Below are positions 30,489-38,485 of a stretch of DNA of 64,000 nucleotides, piece by piece. The stretch comes from Phascolarctobacterium succinatutens CAG:287 (GTDB taxonomy: Bacteria > Bacillota > Negativicutes > Acidaminococcales > Acidaminococcaceae): NCBI RefSeq assembly GCF_000434895.1, contig NZ_FR892795.1:85980-149979 (forward strand), given 5' to 3'. A model generated the notes under the pieces. That model saw only the letters and a program-made list of their open reading frames with translations, was not told the origin of the DNA and did not search any database. Each line of letters opens with the position of its first letter. Position 1 is the first letter of the stretch. The position numbers were made by a program, and so were the translations under genes.

Positions 30489-31754
30489 TTATTTGGTTAA
30501 TTTCACTTCGTCAAACTGCTTGCCATCCGGCAAAAAAGCTTTAAAATCCAGACTTTTCTCATCGGCCGTCAGCGTCATATAGTTGGCAGTTTCCGGCTTC
30601 GGCGCTGTTGCCGCATCCCACGCAAAATCTCCCCACAGCTTAGGATAGCGCACATCGCCGGCCACACCTGTCAGAATATAGGTAATACCGCTTCCCTGCG
30701 GTGCAGGCGCAAAGTTCTGCAGCGGCACACGGCGGCGATAGGTATGCAGGTGCGCCGTCAGCACTGCGTCAACCTTGTATTTTTCCAACACAGGCATCAA
30801 CTGATAGCTGAAATCAAGAAATTGTGTCTTGGTCTGCGCTCTGCCGGACTCCGGCCCAAAGCCGTAGAGAAAGATATCGCGGTGCATCAAAGCAACCTTC
30901 CACAGTGCCTTGCTCGCCGCCAAATCCTTTTCCAGCCATTGCAGCTCATCTGCCAGCAGATCAGGCTGAAAATTTTTCATCTCCGGAAAGTTGGTATCAA
31001 GCACAACAAAATGCACAGGACCATAATCAAAGCTGTAAAACTGATTAGGATACTTAGCCAAGCCGTTTTGCGGTACATTGAACAAATGCGTATAGCTTTC
31101 AGGCAGGCATTCCTTCCACTCCAGACTGTACGCTTCATGATTGCCGATAATCGGTGCCAGCGGCACAGCATCACTGAACACGCTCACGCTGTTGAACCAG
31201 GCACGCCATTGGCTTGCATCCTGTCCGTTGTCCACCAAATCTCCCATATTCACGTAAAACGCACTCTGCGGATGGCGCTTGTACGCTTCACGCGCCAGCT
31301 GCTGCCAGCCACTGTAATCAGCGCTTTGCGAATCCGGGAAAATTAAAGCAGTAAAGCCTGCGCCCTTTTCCGTCTGCAGCTTGTGCCAACGTCCTTTATT
31401 CTGCGCTGTGTTGATGCGATATTCATAGGCACTGCCCGGCACCAGGCCGCTAAGACGTGCAGTATATTGAATAATACTGTTTTTATCCGTAAAGCTGCTG
31501 TCTGTTGCCTGCACTGCCTGTATGTCCTTGTCGTCCTGCAAGCGATATTCAAGCGTATAGGGCTGCTTAACCTTTGCTTCCCACATAATTGTGCGCCCTG
31601 TTTTGTTATCTGCAGCGACAAGCTGACGCGGATTGGTAATGGCAACGGCGGTATCACTGCCCTGCACTTCGCTGTCAGCATTTTTAGCACAGCCGCTTAA
31701 AGCTACCGCTACGAAGCACAATATAAAAAGTAAAAGCTTAATTTTCTTGCTCAT
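30489..31754 (-). CDS. Metallophosphoesterase lipoprotein (purple acid phosphatase-like)
   Basis: This 421-residue protein has a lipoprotein signal (LCFVAVALSGC, lipidated Cys at about 22), a fibronectin-like N-terminal domain (about 45-130) and a calcineurin-like phosphoesterase domain. Metal motifs are ALIFPDSQSA (Asp), NMGDLVDNG (Gly-Asp), IIGNHEAY (Gly-Asn-His-Glu), ALMHRDIF (His) and TAHLHTYRR (the closing His pair). The arrangement is that of purple acid phosphatases. It probably removes phosphate from unknown periplasmic or surface substrates. The promoter at 31790-31820 belongs to the MerR-type set. Confidence 0.9.
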   Translation of the reverse strand: MSKKIKLLLFILCFVAVALSGCAKNADSEVQGSDTAVAITNPRQLVAADNKTGRTIMWEAKVKQPYTLEYRLQDDKDIQAVQATDSSFTDKNSIIQYTARLSGLVPGSAYEYRINTAQNKGRWHKLQTEKGAGFTALIFPDSQSADYSGWQQLAREAYKRHPQSAFYVNMGDLVDNGQDASQWRAWFNSVSVFSDAVPLAPIIGNHEAYSLEWKECLPESYTHLFNVPQNGLAKYPNQFYSFDYGPVHFVVLDTNFPEMKNFQPDLLADELQWLEKDLAASKALWKVALMHRDIFLYGFGPESGRAQTKTQFLDFSYQLMPVLEKYKVDAVLTAHLHTYRRRVPLQNFAPAPQGSGITYILTGVAGDVRYPKLWGDFAWDAATAPKPETANYMTLTADEKSLDFKAFLPDGKQFDEVKLTK

Positions 31755-31789
31755 GCTCTGCTTCCTCTCATGTTACTTTATTTAAGTAT

Positions 31790-31820
31790 AGCATAACACA
31801 TGGAGTTCAGTCGAAGTCAA
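31790..31820 (-). promoter_or_regulatory. MerR-type promoter of the phosphatase gene
   Basis: Minus strand: TTGACT, 19-bp spacer TCGACTGAACTCCATGTGT, TATGCT. The dyad is less perfect than in the hydrolase promoter. Confidence 0.65.
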
Positions 31821-31828
31821 GCGCAAAA

Positions 31829-31870
31829 GAAAACAGCTGCCTTACGCCAAGGCAGCTGCTTAAATTTTTT
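31829..31870 (-). terminator. Intrinsic terminator after the alcohol dehydrogenase gene
   Basis: AAGCAGCTGCC and GGCAGCTGTTTT pair on the minus strand around a short loop. Confidence 0.85.
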
Positions 31871-31873
31871 ATT

Positions 31874-33043
31874 TTAGAAGGTGACAGGCGTGCCATAATA
31901 AGCACACAGCAGAACCTCTTTCATCTGTTCCTTATCAATCTGACGCGGGTTCGAACCAGTGCAGGGGTCAAGCACAGCATTCGCCGCGATTGTATCGGCA
32001 TGCTCCCGCAGTACCTCTTCGCTGACACCATTTTCTTTATATGTCTGCGCAATATCCAGCTTCTTATTCAAAGCCTTAATCGAATCTATAAGAGCGTTCG
32101 TCAGCTGCGCATCAGTATTGCCTGTTAAACCCAAATGACGGGCAATTACAGCGTAACGGTCAGCGCACACCTTAGCGTTAAACTCAATAACCGACGGCAG
32201 CAGAATCGCGTTACAGCAGCCATGCGGAATATGGAACACAGCGCCTGTCTTATGTGCCAAGCTATGAGCAATACCCAGCAGCGCATTAGAAAAGGCCATG
32301 CCTGCCATACACTGTGCAATATGCATCTTTTCACGAGCTGCTTTATCGCCATAATAGCTGGCAACAAGGCTGTCATAAATATCGCTGATTGCCTGCAAGG
32401 CCAAAGCATCAGAGAAATTGCTGCGAGCTGTAGCAACATAAGCCTCGATAGCATGCGTCAGCGCATCCATACCTGTATGCGCCGTCAGCTTCTTAGGCAT
32501 GGTCAGCGGAATATCTGTATCAAGAATTGCGATATCCGGCGTAATCTCAAAATCAGCCAGAGGATATTTAATATCAGTTTTATAATCTGTAATTACAGAG
32601 AAGGCTGTTACCTCCGTTGCCGTGCCGCTAGTGGACGGAATAGCTACAAAAATAGCCTTGTTACGCAACACCGGAATAGTAAACGGATCCTTGATGTTTT
32701 CAAAGGTTTTTTCCGGATGCTCATAGAAAACCCACATAGCCTTAGCCGCATCAATCGGCGAGCCGCCGCCGATCGCCACAATTACATCAGGCTCAAAGGC
32801 ACGCATGGCTTCAGCACCACGAAATACAGTTTCAATGGACGGATCAGGCTCTATACCTTCAAACAGCTGCGTCTCTATGCCAATGTTATGCAGCACATCC
32901 TCAACCTTTTGCAAAAAACCGCCACGCTTCATAGAACTGCCGCCAGTGAAAATCATTGCTTTTTTATGCCCCTTAAGCGCCTTCAGCTCACTGATTGCAC
33001 CAGCACCATAATAAATATCACGCGGTAAAGTAAATCTTGCCAT
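31874..33043 (-). CDS. Iron-containing alcohol dehydrogenase
   Basis: This 389-residue cytosolic oxidoreductase belongs to the group III (Fe-ADH) family. The N-terminal Rossmann-like domain holds the NAD(P) loop IVAIGGGSPIDAAKAMWV (about 91-108). The C-terminal helical domain holds the metal ligands: Asp in HTGMDALTHAIEAYV with its His, then the two histidines of GIAHSLAHKTGA and IPHGCCN. Substrates of the family include ethanol, butanol and 1,2-propanediol aldehydes. The start is the ATG at 33043, eight bases after AGGAGG; the frame can be extended three codons to a GTG inside the ribosome site. Monocistronic. Confidence 0.94.
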   Translation of the reverse strand: MARFTLPRDIYYGAGAISELKALKGHKKAMIFTGGSSMKRGGFLQKVEDVLHNIGIETQLFEGIEPDPSIETVFRGAEAMRAFEPDVIVAIGGGSPIDAAKAMWVFYEHPEKTFENIKDPFTIPVLRNKAIFVAIPSTSGTATEVTAFSVITDYKTDIKYPLADFEITPDIAILDTDIPLTMPKKLTAHTGMDALTHAIEAYVATARSNFSDALALQAISDIYDSLVASYYGDKAAREKMHIAQCMAGMAFSNALLGIAHSLAHKTGAVFHIPHGCCNAILLPSVIEFNAKVCADRYAVIARHLGLTGNTDAQLTNALIDSIKALNKKLDIAQTYKENGVSEEVLREHADTIAANAVLDPCTGSNPRQIDKEQMKEVLLCAYYGTPVTF

Positions 33044-33180
33044 AATGCGCACCTCCTAATATTATACACTCAAGAAACTTACATTTCTTATTAGTATATT
33101 ATAGCACTACTTCCGTTTCAAATTAGTGATAAAATTGAGAATTTTTCCTAGATACCATATAGCGATAATATATAGGCATA

Positions 33181-33240
33181 AAAAACAGCAGCCACAACAC
33201 TGGATACATATCACACCAAAGTGTTTTAGCTGCTGTTTTC
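33181..33240 (-). terminator. Intrinsic terminator of the siderophore/nitrogenase-like operon
   Basis: AAAACAGCAGC pairs with GCTGCTGTTTT across an inner AACACT/AGTGTT stem; a T-tract follows on the minus strand, just after the TonB receptor gene. Confidence 0.85.
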
Positions 33241-33274
33241 GTATATGAGATGAAGTTAAGTATGATGAGCTTAA

Positions 33275-35473
33275 TTAAAATTCAAATTCTGCAGAAAGCA
33301 TGAAGGAACGCGGATTGTTGAGCATGAATTTATTATTTTGACCAGCTTGAGCAATCCAATGGCTATCATTAGCCACATTATAGCAGGCAGCAATAAATTT
33401 AACAGGTATACCATTAATTTTAGCTTTATGACTAGCAAACAAGTCCAAAGTAACATGTGAAGGAATATCGAGCACCTTTGCAGTCTGATTAACAATATAT
33501 TTACCTGTACCTGTATAGCTTAAGCGACCAGTAAAACTGGTATCCTCATCAGGCGTATATTCCAAGCCCCAAATACCACTCCATTTTACAGAACCATGTG
33601 TCGGCAAACCTTCAAATTTAGCATTTGAAGATTTTTCCTGTTTAGCATTCAGCCATTCAAAGCCGCCAAAGGTATTCCATTTATCAGCCAGCTTCGCATC
33701 AACACTGAAATCAACGCCTTTAAAATGATTCTTACCATTATTGCTTAACCAATACTTAGTTGGATCCGTAGTATCTTTAGTTTTGAGCTGATTTGGCTGT
33801 GTCATATCAAAATAAGCCAAGCTTAAAGAAAGATTTTCATTAGGTTTAGCTTTAATACCAAACTCAGTATTTTTCAGTTTTACCGCATCTAAATACTGAT
33901 TAGCATTGAGCGCATTGCCGCCATCAGATTCAACAAAGCTACCGCGATTTTTTGCAACTGCATGAGCAGCATAAAGCGATAAAGTATCTGTCGGTGCGTA
34001 AGAGATACCGTATGTCGGTGCCCAATTGTCATCCTTTATCCGATCTGCCGTACCAATATAATTGCCATGACGACGAGCAACTGCACCTACCAGTGTCAGC
34101 TTACCAAGCTCAATCTTATCCATGATATTCAAGGTCACATCAGTCTCTTCATGGTTCAGCTTCTTCTTTAATTTATCAGATTCATCAGCATCATAGATTC
34201 CCGGCTTAAAAATAAGTCCTGTATAAATGTTGCCAGTGGTACCTAAATCCTTTCTCTGCTTTCCATCCTGATAATATTTTCGGTGAGAGCGATCGACTGA
34301 AACAACCACATTATGCTTGGCCACGCCTGTCATAAAATCGCCCTTTAAGCCAGTCTGCAAATACTGGTTTTGGATATGAATATAATCAGACCAAGGATAT
34401 GCGCTCTTATTCATAACATTTCCATTTACATCAATTGTAAATTCCGATTTATAAATAAAACGACGTACAACAGACTGATTTATACCAGAATTGAGAAACC
34501 AATTAATATGCTCGCCCAGTTTTTTCTGATGATTAAGTGTCAGCATATAGCCATTGGTATCCTGATGCATCACATTAGGATCATCAATGCTCTTACTAGC
34601 ATCAGGAGCATCAGGAATTTTTGTAACCGAGCCATCTAATGAAAAACGACGTTCTGCACCCATAAGCTTTTGGTCATAATAACCGCCAAAAACGTTGGTC
34701 TTTGTTTTCTCGCCTTCATAGCTGATATTAGCAAATAAGTTTTTCTTTCTCTGTCCAGCACCAGAAATAGCCAAGCCGCCATCATCATATTGGCCATAAA
34801 TTCTTACACCGATGTTACGGTCTTTGCCGAAGCGTTGGCTGATATCAAGATATTCACCGTAGTCGCCATGACCGCCAAAGGTCTGAGTATATTTAATAAA
34901 GTCATCCTCGCCGGCACGTTTGGTATTCAAATAAATAGCACCTGGAGTTGAGCCAGCAGTTTTAGGAGTCTGAAAAGACTGCGTTGAACCGTTCAATGTA
35001 GCGGCAGGACCAATCATGGCATCTATGCTACCAACGGTATTCGTAATCGGACCTGTAGCCATAACAAAGAAGCCAGGAATATTATTTAAATAATAAGACG
35101 AAGCATTCGTATACACGCCACGAATAGAAAAGTCTGTTTTAATCGGGGAAGTACCTGTGCGAATTGCAGGCACGTTGGAAAGAACAGTATCCAAATCCTG
35201 ATTAGGCATGGCCATCTTGCTGACAGTATCTTCAGTGATACTCTGGACAGTAAACGGTGCCTTAATAACCTCTGTTTCACCTAAAAGACCTACTCTGGAG
35301 GAATCGTTGTTAAAACCACCCGGCAAAGGAGTTTTGTGGTTACGGGAGCTTTCAACAACCATCTCATCCAGATTGAAAGTTTCAATGGTTTCTGCGCTTA
35401 CAGGAGCAGCACTCACGCCAAGAATAAGTGAGCACATGATACTGCTTAAAAGCAATTTTTTTCTCTTCGACAT
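33275..35473 (-). CDS. TonB-dependent outer-membrane receptor
   Basis: This protein of about 732 residues has a Sec signal (MSKRKKLLLSSIMCSLILG, cleavage near VSA). A TonB-box-like segment, FNLDEMVVESS, follows. The plug domain (about 60-190) includes PAIRTGTSPIKTDFSIRGV, and the 22-stranded barrel ends in the canonical aromatic residue (SAEFEF). This is a siderophore-, heme- or cobalamin-type receptor; the closest style is FhuE/FpvA-like, but the ligand is not evident. The start is ATG 35473 behind AAGAGGTG; two earlier Met codons lie in the ribosome region. It is the last gene of the five-gene operon with the ABC importer and the nitrogenase-like protein. It proves that the organism has an outer membrane. 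Confidence 0.93.
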   Translation of the reverse strand: MSKRKKLLLSSIMCSLILGVSAAPVSAETIETFNLDEMVVESSRNHKTPLPGGFNNDSSRVGLLGETEVIKAPFTVQSITEDTVSKMAMPNQDLDTVLSNVPAIRTGTSPIKTDFSIRGVYTNASSYYLNNIPGFFVMATGPITNTVGSIDAMIGPAATLNGSTQSFQTPKTAGSTPGAIYLNTKRAGEDDFIKYTQTFGGHGDYGEYLDISQRFGKDRNIGVRIYGQYDDGGLAISGAGQRKKNLFANISYEGEKTKTNVFGGYYDQKLMGAERRFSLDGSVTKIPDAPDASKSIDDPNVMHQDTNGYMLTLNHQKKLGEHINWFLNSGINQSVVRRFIYKSEFTIDVNGNVMNKSAYPWSDYIHIQNQYLQTGLKGDFMTGVAKHNVVVSVDRSHRKYYQDGKQRKDLGTTGNIYTGLIFKPGIYDADESDKLKKKLNHEETDVTLNIMDKIELGKLTLVGAVARRHGNYIGTADRIKDDNWAPTYGISYAPTDTLSLYAAHAVAKNRGSFVESDGGNALNANQYLDAVKLKNTEFGIKAKPNENLSLSLAYFDMTQPNQLKTKDTTDPTKYWLSNNGKNHFKGVDFSVDAKLADKWNTFGGFEWLNAKQEKSSNAKFEGLPTHGSVKWSGIWGLEYTPDEDTSFTGRLSYTGTGKYIVNQTAKVLDIPSHVTLDLFASHKAKINGIPVKFIAACYNVANDSHWIAQAGQNNKFMLNNPRSFMLSAEFEF

Positions 35474-35533
35474 TCTGATACACCTCTTAATCATCAACTT
35501 TATAAAATTTATATGTGAGAGTGAAACAATAAG

Positions 35534-36316
35534 CTAGTAGGGAACACAAATAGTTCTTTGCTGCTCCGACAAATACAGCAGCTTTATTTTCAGCTTATAA
35601 ATCTCCTCTAACGCTGACTCTGTTAATACATCACGCACTTCGCCAACCTCAAGTCCATCGGGCTTTAAAATCGCCGTCTTGCTGCCCAGATAAAAAGCCT
35701 GGTCAGGCATATGTGTTGTTAAAATAACAGCTATTCCTCTTTGTGACAGCTTCTGTACCATTTGCAGTACGCGGAACTGATTACCGTAATCAAGATGATT
35801 TGTCGGTTCATCCATAATAACCAGCTGCGGCTGCTGCACAATAGCACGGGCAATTACAGCCTGTCGTTGCTGTCCGCCGCTCAAAGTATTGAATGAACGG
35901 TCACGCAAATGATAAATGCCTAAATCAGTCAAGACCTCATCAGTCAACTCGTAATCCTTTTGTTTAGGCTTGGTAAAAACGCCAAGATGCGGTGCTCTTC
36001 CCATAACAACATAATCACGCACCAGAAACGAGTAAGCAGTATTTTGTACCTGAGGCACATAACCGATCTGTGCAGTAAACTCTTTCTGATTTTCATAAGG
36101 CGTATATTCATCACCTTCGTCCGTAATAAGACGTACATCACCGCCGGCTAATGGTTTAAAAAATCCTATCAAGGTACGTAAAAGAGTTGTTTTACCAATA
36201 CCGTTACTGCCTAGAATCGTCATAACTTCACCCTTGTTAAGCGTAAAGCTTACGTTCTGCCATAAAGGTGACTGCTCATTATAGGCAAATGCTAAATTAT
36301 TTACAATTAACTTCAT
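35534..36316 (-). CDS. FecE-type ABC transporter ATP-binding protein
   Basis: This 260-residue ATPase energises uptake of a siderophore, heme or corrinoid. Motifs: Walker A GSNGIGKTTL (about 34-43), signature LSGGQQRQAV (about 142-151), Walker B LVIMDEPTNHLD, and the switch His in ILTTHMPDQA. It overlaps the permease gene by 4 bp. The tail beyond about 225 is slightly longer than the minimal domain. Cytoplasmic, bound to the permease encoded upstream. Confidence 0.95.
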   Translation of the reverse strand: MKLIVNNLAFAYNEQSPLWQNVSFTLNKGEVMTILGSNGIGKTTLLRTLIGFFKPLAGGDVRLITDEGDEYTPYENQKEFTAQIGYVPQVQNTAYSFLVRDYVVMGRAPHLGVFTKPKQKDYELTDEVLTDLGIYHLRDRSFNTLSGGQQRQAVIARAIVQQPQLVIMDEPTNHLDYGNQFRVLQMVQKLSQRGIAVILTTHMPDQAFYLGSKTAILKPDGLEVGEVRDVLTESALEEIYKLKIKLLYLSEQQRTICVPY

Positions 36317-37338
36317 GATAACGCCAACCTTTGTCTTAACAAGAGATAGAAGTAAAACGGAGCACCAATCAGACCGGTAAGAATACTTAAGGGAATTTCC
36401 GCACTCATCGACGCACGTGAAATAGTATCAACAGCCAACATGAAAAATGCTCCCAGAACAATCGCTAACGGCAGCAGACGCTGGTTATTTGGGCCGACAA
36501 GCATTCTGGAAAAATGCGGAATAACAAGACCAACCCAACCGATGGTACCGCTAATGCACACCGAGCAGGCTGTCAGAACAGTCGCACACAGAATAATAGC
36601 GTAACGCAGCCAGCCGGCGTCACGTCCCAGCATATGTACCTCTTCATCGGAAAGCGTCAGGATATTCATACGCCAACGAATGACCAGCATAAACACAAGA
36701 CAAATTACAATAGGTATTCCGCTGGAAAAAATATTCTCCCAAGTTACGCTAACTAGGGAACCAAGCTGCCAATAGGTTATTTCCGGCAGCTGTGTTTCGC
36801 TGTCTGCAAGGTATTTTATAATACCCAGCAAAGCATTCATCAGACCGGAAACGATAAGGCCGGACAAAACAAGCATAACTATCGAATTTTTACCGATAAT
36901 ACGCGGAATAATAACAGCGCAACCCACTGCAAGCATACCACCCACAAAGGCTCCCATCTGGACAAAGGTACTGCCTAAGCCAAACAATATGCAAAGCGAC
37001 GCACCAACGCAGGCACCGGAGGATACACCCAGCATATCCGGCGCTACAAGCGGATTTTTAAAAACACTTTGATAAGCAGCACCGGAAAGCGATAACGCCG
37101 CACCAATCAAAATTGCTGCCAGTACACGCGGCAGACGCAGCGTATAGATAACGCTCGCTGCCTGGTCGCTCCAGCTTTGCTCTACCGGCACAACATAAGA
37201 ACACAGGATTTTAAAGACATCCATCGGCGCAATATGAAGACGTCCCATTCCCAGGCTCACTACTACCATCAAAAACAGTAATATGCAAAATACAAGCATA
37301 ATTACCGTATAATTTGCTTTACTTGCTTCTATCTGCAT
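36313..37338 (-). CDS. FecCD-type ABC permease
   Basis: This 341-residue protein has about ten membrane helices and the FecCD/BtuC signature: LPRVLAAILIGAALSLSGAA (about 70-89), NPLVAPDMLGVSSGACVGA and the late GWVGLVIPHFSRMLVGPNN, the coupling-helix region. It forms the homodimeric channel for iron-siderophore, heme or cobalamin uptake. It starts on the last base of the binding-protein gene and overlaps the ATPase gene by 4 bp, so all three are coupled. Confidence 0.95.
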   Translation of the reverse strand: MQIEASKANYTVIMLVFCILLFLMVVVSLGMGRLHIAPMDVFKILCSYVVPVEQSWSDQAASVIYTLRLPRVLAAILIGAALSLSGAAYQSVFKNPLVAPDMLGVSSGACVGASLCILFGLGSTFVQMGAFVGGMLAVGCAVIIPRIIGKNSIVMLVLSGLIVSGLMNALLGIIKYLADSETQLPEITYWQLGSLVSVTWENIFSSGIPIVICLVFMLVIRWRMNILTLSDEEVHMLGRDAGWLRYAIILCATVLTACSVCISGTIGWVGLVIPHFSRMLVGPNNQRLLPLAIVLGAFFMLAVDTISRASMSAEIPLSILTGLIGAPFYFYLLLRQRLALS

Positions 37339-38444
37339 CAGAATAACAGCTTACTGTTTTTATTAGCTTCATCAGCAAAAATTTGCGCCATATCTGCTTC
37401 TGAAATATTGTAGTGCATAAATTCCTCATAGAATTTTTTTGCATCTGCACGCACATCCAGCTCCTTGAACAATTCCGGCTGCAGCACGTGCGCCAGCCAT
37501 TCCATCATGAGCGGGGTTTCTACACCCGGAGCATCCCAACGGTAAATACCCATAGGCACCTTATATACTCGCTTCTCCTGTACCGCTTTCACCGTGCTCC
37601 AGTCCTGACCGGGAATTTTATTATCATACAAATCGTCAGGCACAAATTTATCAAAATTACTCAGCAAAATAATATCCGGATTCTGTTTATATATCTCTTC
37701 CATAGCAATTGTCTGCTCTCTACCGCCATTTACTTGGCCATACGGATTCTCTCCACCGCCAATACGAATAGCCTCATGCATGAAGTTATCATTACCCTGC
37801 AAGCGCAGCTTGGCGTTACGCAGGAACAAAACAGTTGGCTTATCAGTCTTTTCCCAAGCTTGTTTCGCAATTATTTTTTTATTAGTTGTATCGTAATATT
37901 CGTTAATCTTTGCAGCACGTTCTTCTTTGCCTAAAAGCTTGCCGATAATTAAAAAGCTTTTCTTCAGGTTTTCTACGGTGTCATTGTAAATCAGTAATGT
38001 CGGAATCCCCACCTTAGTCAGCTTTTCCGCATCCTTATCCTGATATTGCCATAAAACAGCAGTATCAATACCGGCTTGCGCTGCACTTTCAATGTTAACA
38101 GAAAAATTTTGTGCAATAATTTTAGTATCTAACTGTGCGAAATGCTTATCTCTATTTTCTAAAAACTTTCCTTTATAAGCTGACATCGCAGCAGGGTGAA
38201 TTGCTGCCAAACGCTCAGAGCTGCCATCAATGGCATAAATAACGCTAGCCCACGGAATAGGCACAACAGCAATACGCTTCACATCCTGCGGTACGCTTAC
38301 TTCTCTGCCCTTCAAATCCGTAACTATTTTCGTTGCCTGCTTGGTATCTGGTTTTTTATCGGCATTATTACCACACCCTGCCAACGCTCCCACTAAAGCT
38401 AATGCTGCCAGCGCAGCGGCAGTCAATTTTTTCCAGTTTTTCAT
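37338..38444 (-). CDS. FecB/BtuF-type ABC substrate-binding lipoprotein
   Basis: This 368-residue protein has a lipoprotein signal (ALALVGALAGC, lipidated Cys at about 24) and a class III binding-protein fold: two lobes joined by a long helix. Typical pieces are the strand-loop VVPIPWASVIYAIDG, the mid-region PTLLIYNDTVENLKKSFLII and the late QNPDIILLSNFDKF and VYKVPMGIYRWDAPG. The ligand of the family is an iron-siderophore, heme or corrinoid. AAAGGAGCTTTTCT precedes the start. Only 41 bp separate it from the nitrogenase-like gene, so they share one transcript. Confidence 0.92.
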   Translation of the reverse strand: MKNWKKLTAAALAALALVGALAGCGNNADKKPDTKQATKIVTDLKGREVSVPQDVKRIAVVPIPWASVIYAIDGSSERLAAIHPAAMSAYKGKFLENRDKHFAQLDTKIIAQNFSVNIESAAQAGIDTAVLWQYQDKDAEKLTKVGIPTLLIYNDTVENLKKSFLIIGKLLGKEERAAKINEYYDTTNKKIIAKQAWEKTDKPTVLFLRNAKLRLQGNDNFMHEAIRIGGGENPYGQVNGGREQTIAMEEIYKQNPDIILLSNFDKFVPDDLYDNKIPGQDWSTVKAVQEKRVYKVPMGIYRWDAPGVETPLMMEWLAHVLQPELFKELDVRADAKKFYEEFMHYNISEADMAQIFADEANKNSKLLF

Positions 38445-38485
38445 AGAAAAGCTCCTTTCACTTCACTCAACCTCATACTCAAAAA

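Noticed and set aside
32135..33028. 297-codon plus-strand reading frame
   Set aside because: Antisense shadow of the iron-containing alcohol dehydrogenase gene.
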